DNA of 64,000 nt from Pholis gunnellus (taxonomy: Eukaryota; Chordata; Actinopteri; Perciformes; Pholidae): positions 19,365,623-19,429,622 of the forward strand of contig OU342807.1 of the NCBI GenBank assembly GCA_910591455.2, given 5' to 3'. A program made the position numbers and the translations under genes. A model generated the notes under the pieces. That model had not been told where the DNA came from. It saw only the letters and a list, made by a program, of their open reading frames with translations, and did not search any database. Below are positions 62,377-64,000 of the stretch, piece after piece; the stretch's first letter is position 1; the number at the start of each line of letters is the position of its first letter.

Positions 62377-63070
62377 CTTTGATAAGTCAGTTCACCGAAG
62401 TCAAGAAAGCGTTGTTCCTGCTCTACTGTAAAGACGAAGGAAGCCTCTGGATTGACACCACTTCATTGTTTCCTGGTTACAACCATGTGACTCACACATT
62501 TGACCTTTGGCCCCATGATACGATACTTTATTTCTCCGTTTTTTTTATGTCCTCTCTCCCAGTGCGTTGCTCTGTGCTTCTTTCGCCGAATCATTTGCTC
62601 ATACTTTCACTGTTTGTCTTCATCACGCGCACACACACACGCGCACGCACACGCACACACACACACACAACACCATGGACCACTGTGTTACTCAGTATAA
62701 GGAGTGTAAACACTACGCTCTCCCAAAGAGATAACCAGCCGACCATTCACCTCCTGCCTCCTGCTCCAAGGAATGTTTTCAGAATATGTTACCATTTCTG
62801 TTCTTTTCCCTTGACCTTGTATCATTTCCATTGCAAAAAGAAAAGAAAAAAATCTTCCTCTTCTTGGTCGACTTTTATGGGATATGGATGTTATTGATAA
62901 AAAAATAAGAAAATAATAATAACAGAAGGTTAAATACTGCTGCTTGACATTTATTACTGATTGCAATGACACACACTTTTAGGAAATGTAATATCGCAGT
63001 TCCATGTTGGGTCGACAATCAGGTCCCGATTGGTCACTTTAGCGATGACATCATCCCCCGGCTGCACAGG
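62377..63070. other. intergenic gap, stra6l to Kazal gene
   Basis: Must hold the stra6l promoter and the Kazal gene 3' UTR. AATAAA on the minus strand at 62950-62955, 116 bases after the Kazal stop, is a good end signal. A CA/CGCA tract lies at 62629-62668. The long + strand open frame here (62334-62897) crosses the stra6l start exon antisense and the CA tract, and is not supported. Confidence 0.45.
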
Positions 63071-63774
63071 TCAGCAGCTCTCCTCTTTGGCAATCAAAAT
63101 GTCCACCCTGGTTGTTCTGCAGAGAGGAACGTGACAAGACACGTGCATGGGATTTGTGCTGTTTTGCTAACCTGAGATTTAGTTTAGGTGTAGCAATGTT
63201 TTTTTCTGGGAAATCACAACTCATATGAACTCATTGTGCCTGACAGTCTGGATAAAGTGTCCAAAGCCATCAATGAGGCTTTTTGAATACAGGAAATTGT
63301 GTGTTATAGTTTCTTTTTGAAAGACAGACATAGAAACAGAGACGGAGAGCACTTTCTAAAAAGACAACTAATGTGTGATGTGGAGAGGTTTTGAGATGAC
63401 ATCGACAACAGCTGTCCCATAGACAAAATAAATATTCAACTGGCTCTCTTCAAGCCATGCATTTGTATTTAATCAAAAACATCTGCAAAATCGTTGTGCT
63501 GTATTTGTTTTTTCACTCTGGAAAGCCACAAAGCAGAACCGTCTCTTGGCATGTTGGTCATCATTATCCTGTAGCAATGACCACTAGCTCATTTCCTGTA
63601 AAGGCTTCCAGTCATTTGAGTCAGCTGCTGCTGTCAGCCAATCAGGGTTCAGCATTGTGACTCTGCTTTTTAAATGAATCCACCACCAGAGGGCGACTCC
63701 AAGCACTCAGTCCTCCACCCGGTGGACTTGGAGGTAGCTGTGCTTCTTGTGTGAATGCGGGGAGACTGGAGCAG

Positions 63775-63813
<39 letters not shown>

Positions 63814-63929
63814 CACTGTCTCTGGACACACAGGGTGCACTCGTTGGCGTAGGTGTTTCCATCGCTGCCGCACACAGGAGCGAGGTTCAGAGGGCACGCC
63901 AAGATCTCGGCCGTTCCCGGACAGGACGG
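63071..63929 (-). CDS. Kazal-type serine protease inhibitor (SPINK-like), 3' part
   Basis: Exons 63929-63817 and 63116-63071 join in phase and end at TGA. Together they encode one complete Kazal domain: PSCPGTAEILACPLNLAPVC, then GSDGNTYANECTLC, then TRVDILIAKEESC. The spacing C-x8-C-x7-C-x10-C-x2-C with the final Cys at the C-terminus is that of SPINK proteins, small secreted inhibitors of trypsin- or chymotrypsin-like proteases. By analogy with pancreatic secretory trypsin inhibitor, P1 is Leu (ACP-L-NL), suggesting chymotrypsin/elastase-like rather than tryptic targets. The signal-peptide exon lies outside the window: the last bases, read on minus, are GTGAGC, a donor, implying a 71-base intron 64000-63930. 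Which SPINK member is not clear. It sits upstream of stra6l on the same strand. Confidence 0.85.
63776..63810. repeat. (TG)n tract abutting the Kazal-gene donor
   Basis: In transcript sense (CA)n starting directly after the GTGAGT donor of exon 63929-63817. Confidence 0.95.
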
Positions 63930-64000
63930 CTGCCAGGAGGGACACACACAGGATCGGGTGTGACTTTACCTTCAATGTTTACCCTCAGAAGAAAGCTCAC

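Noticed and set aside
62334..62897. 187-codon + strand open frame
   Set aside because: It is antisense over the stra6l start exon and passes through a CA/CGCA tract; no recognisable domain.
63670..63975. Minus-strand open frame with a signal-peptide-like start (ILCVSLLAAVLS)
   Set aside because: It is out of frame with the Kazal cysteines, begins at a non-ATG codon, and crosses the intron, the acceptor and the CA repeat. The Kazal frame with proper splice sites explains the sequence better.

Overview
This is vertebrate nuclear DNA, almost certainly from a ray-finned (percomorph-type) teleost. Genes are split into many short exons with GT-AG junctions, microsatellites (CA/TG, GA/TC, GGA, AT) are abundant, and I recognise degraded Tc1-type, LINE and hairpin repeats typical of fish. 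There are no prokaryotic operons, phage, CRISPR arrays or rRNA/tRNA genes that I can support. All exon structures below were assembled by eye from splice signals, reading phase and family resemblance; no alignment program was run.

Layout. (1) About 1-18.7 kb, + strand: a complexin gene (cplx1-like), with a non-coding first exon near 605, a tiny first coding exon at 2118-2148, a 12.6-kb intron and two more coding exons ending at 17170. (2) 19.1-36.2 kb (promoter probably near 40.4-40.7 kb), - strand: tropomodulin (tmod1), nine coding exons, 357 aa, tail-to-tail with the complexin gene. (3) 43.0-53.9 kb, - strand: tdrd7, 21 coding exons, 1222 aa, three LOTUS and three Tudor domains. Its untranslated first exon and promoter lie in a head-to-tail duplication of about 800 bp (54.5-56.1 kb). 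(4) 56.1-62.4 kb, - strand: stra6l (rbpr2), a STRA6-family retinol transporter, 18 coding exons, 652 aa, apparently intact. (5) 63.07-64.0 kb, - strand: the last two exons of a Kazal-type (SPINK-like) protease inhibitor that runs off the window.

The order tmod1 - tdrd7 - stra6l matches the neighbourhood I recall on human 9q22.33 (TMOD1, TDRD7, STRA6L pseudogene), so this is an old conserved block. The genes do not form one pathway: complexin acts at synapses, tropomodulin caps actin pointed ends in muscle and red cells, TDRD7 organises germ granules and lens RNA granules, STRA6L imports retinol, and the Kazal protein is a secreted inhibitor.

Most notable observations: the near-identical tandem duplication of the tdrd7 promoter/first exon; long CA/TG repeats directly against several splice donors; a possible alternative terminal exon of tmod1; a broken HECT-like (G2E3-like) gene fragment inside the complexin intron; a LINE fragment nested in a possible hAT-type non-autonomous element; and several perfect or near-perfect hairpin repeats. 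I found no evidence for a wholly new multigene system.
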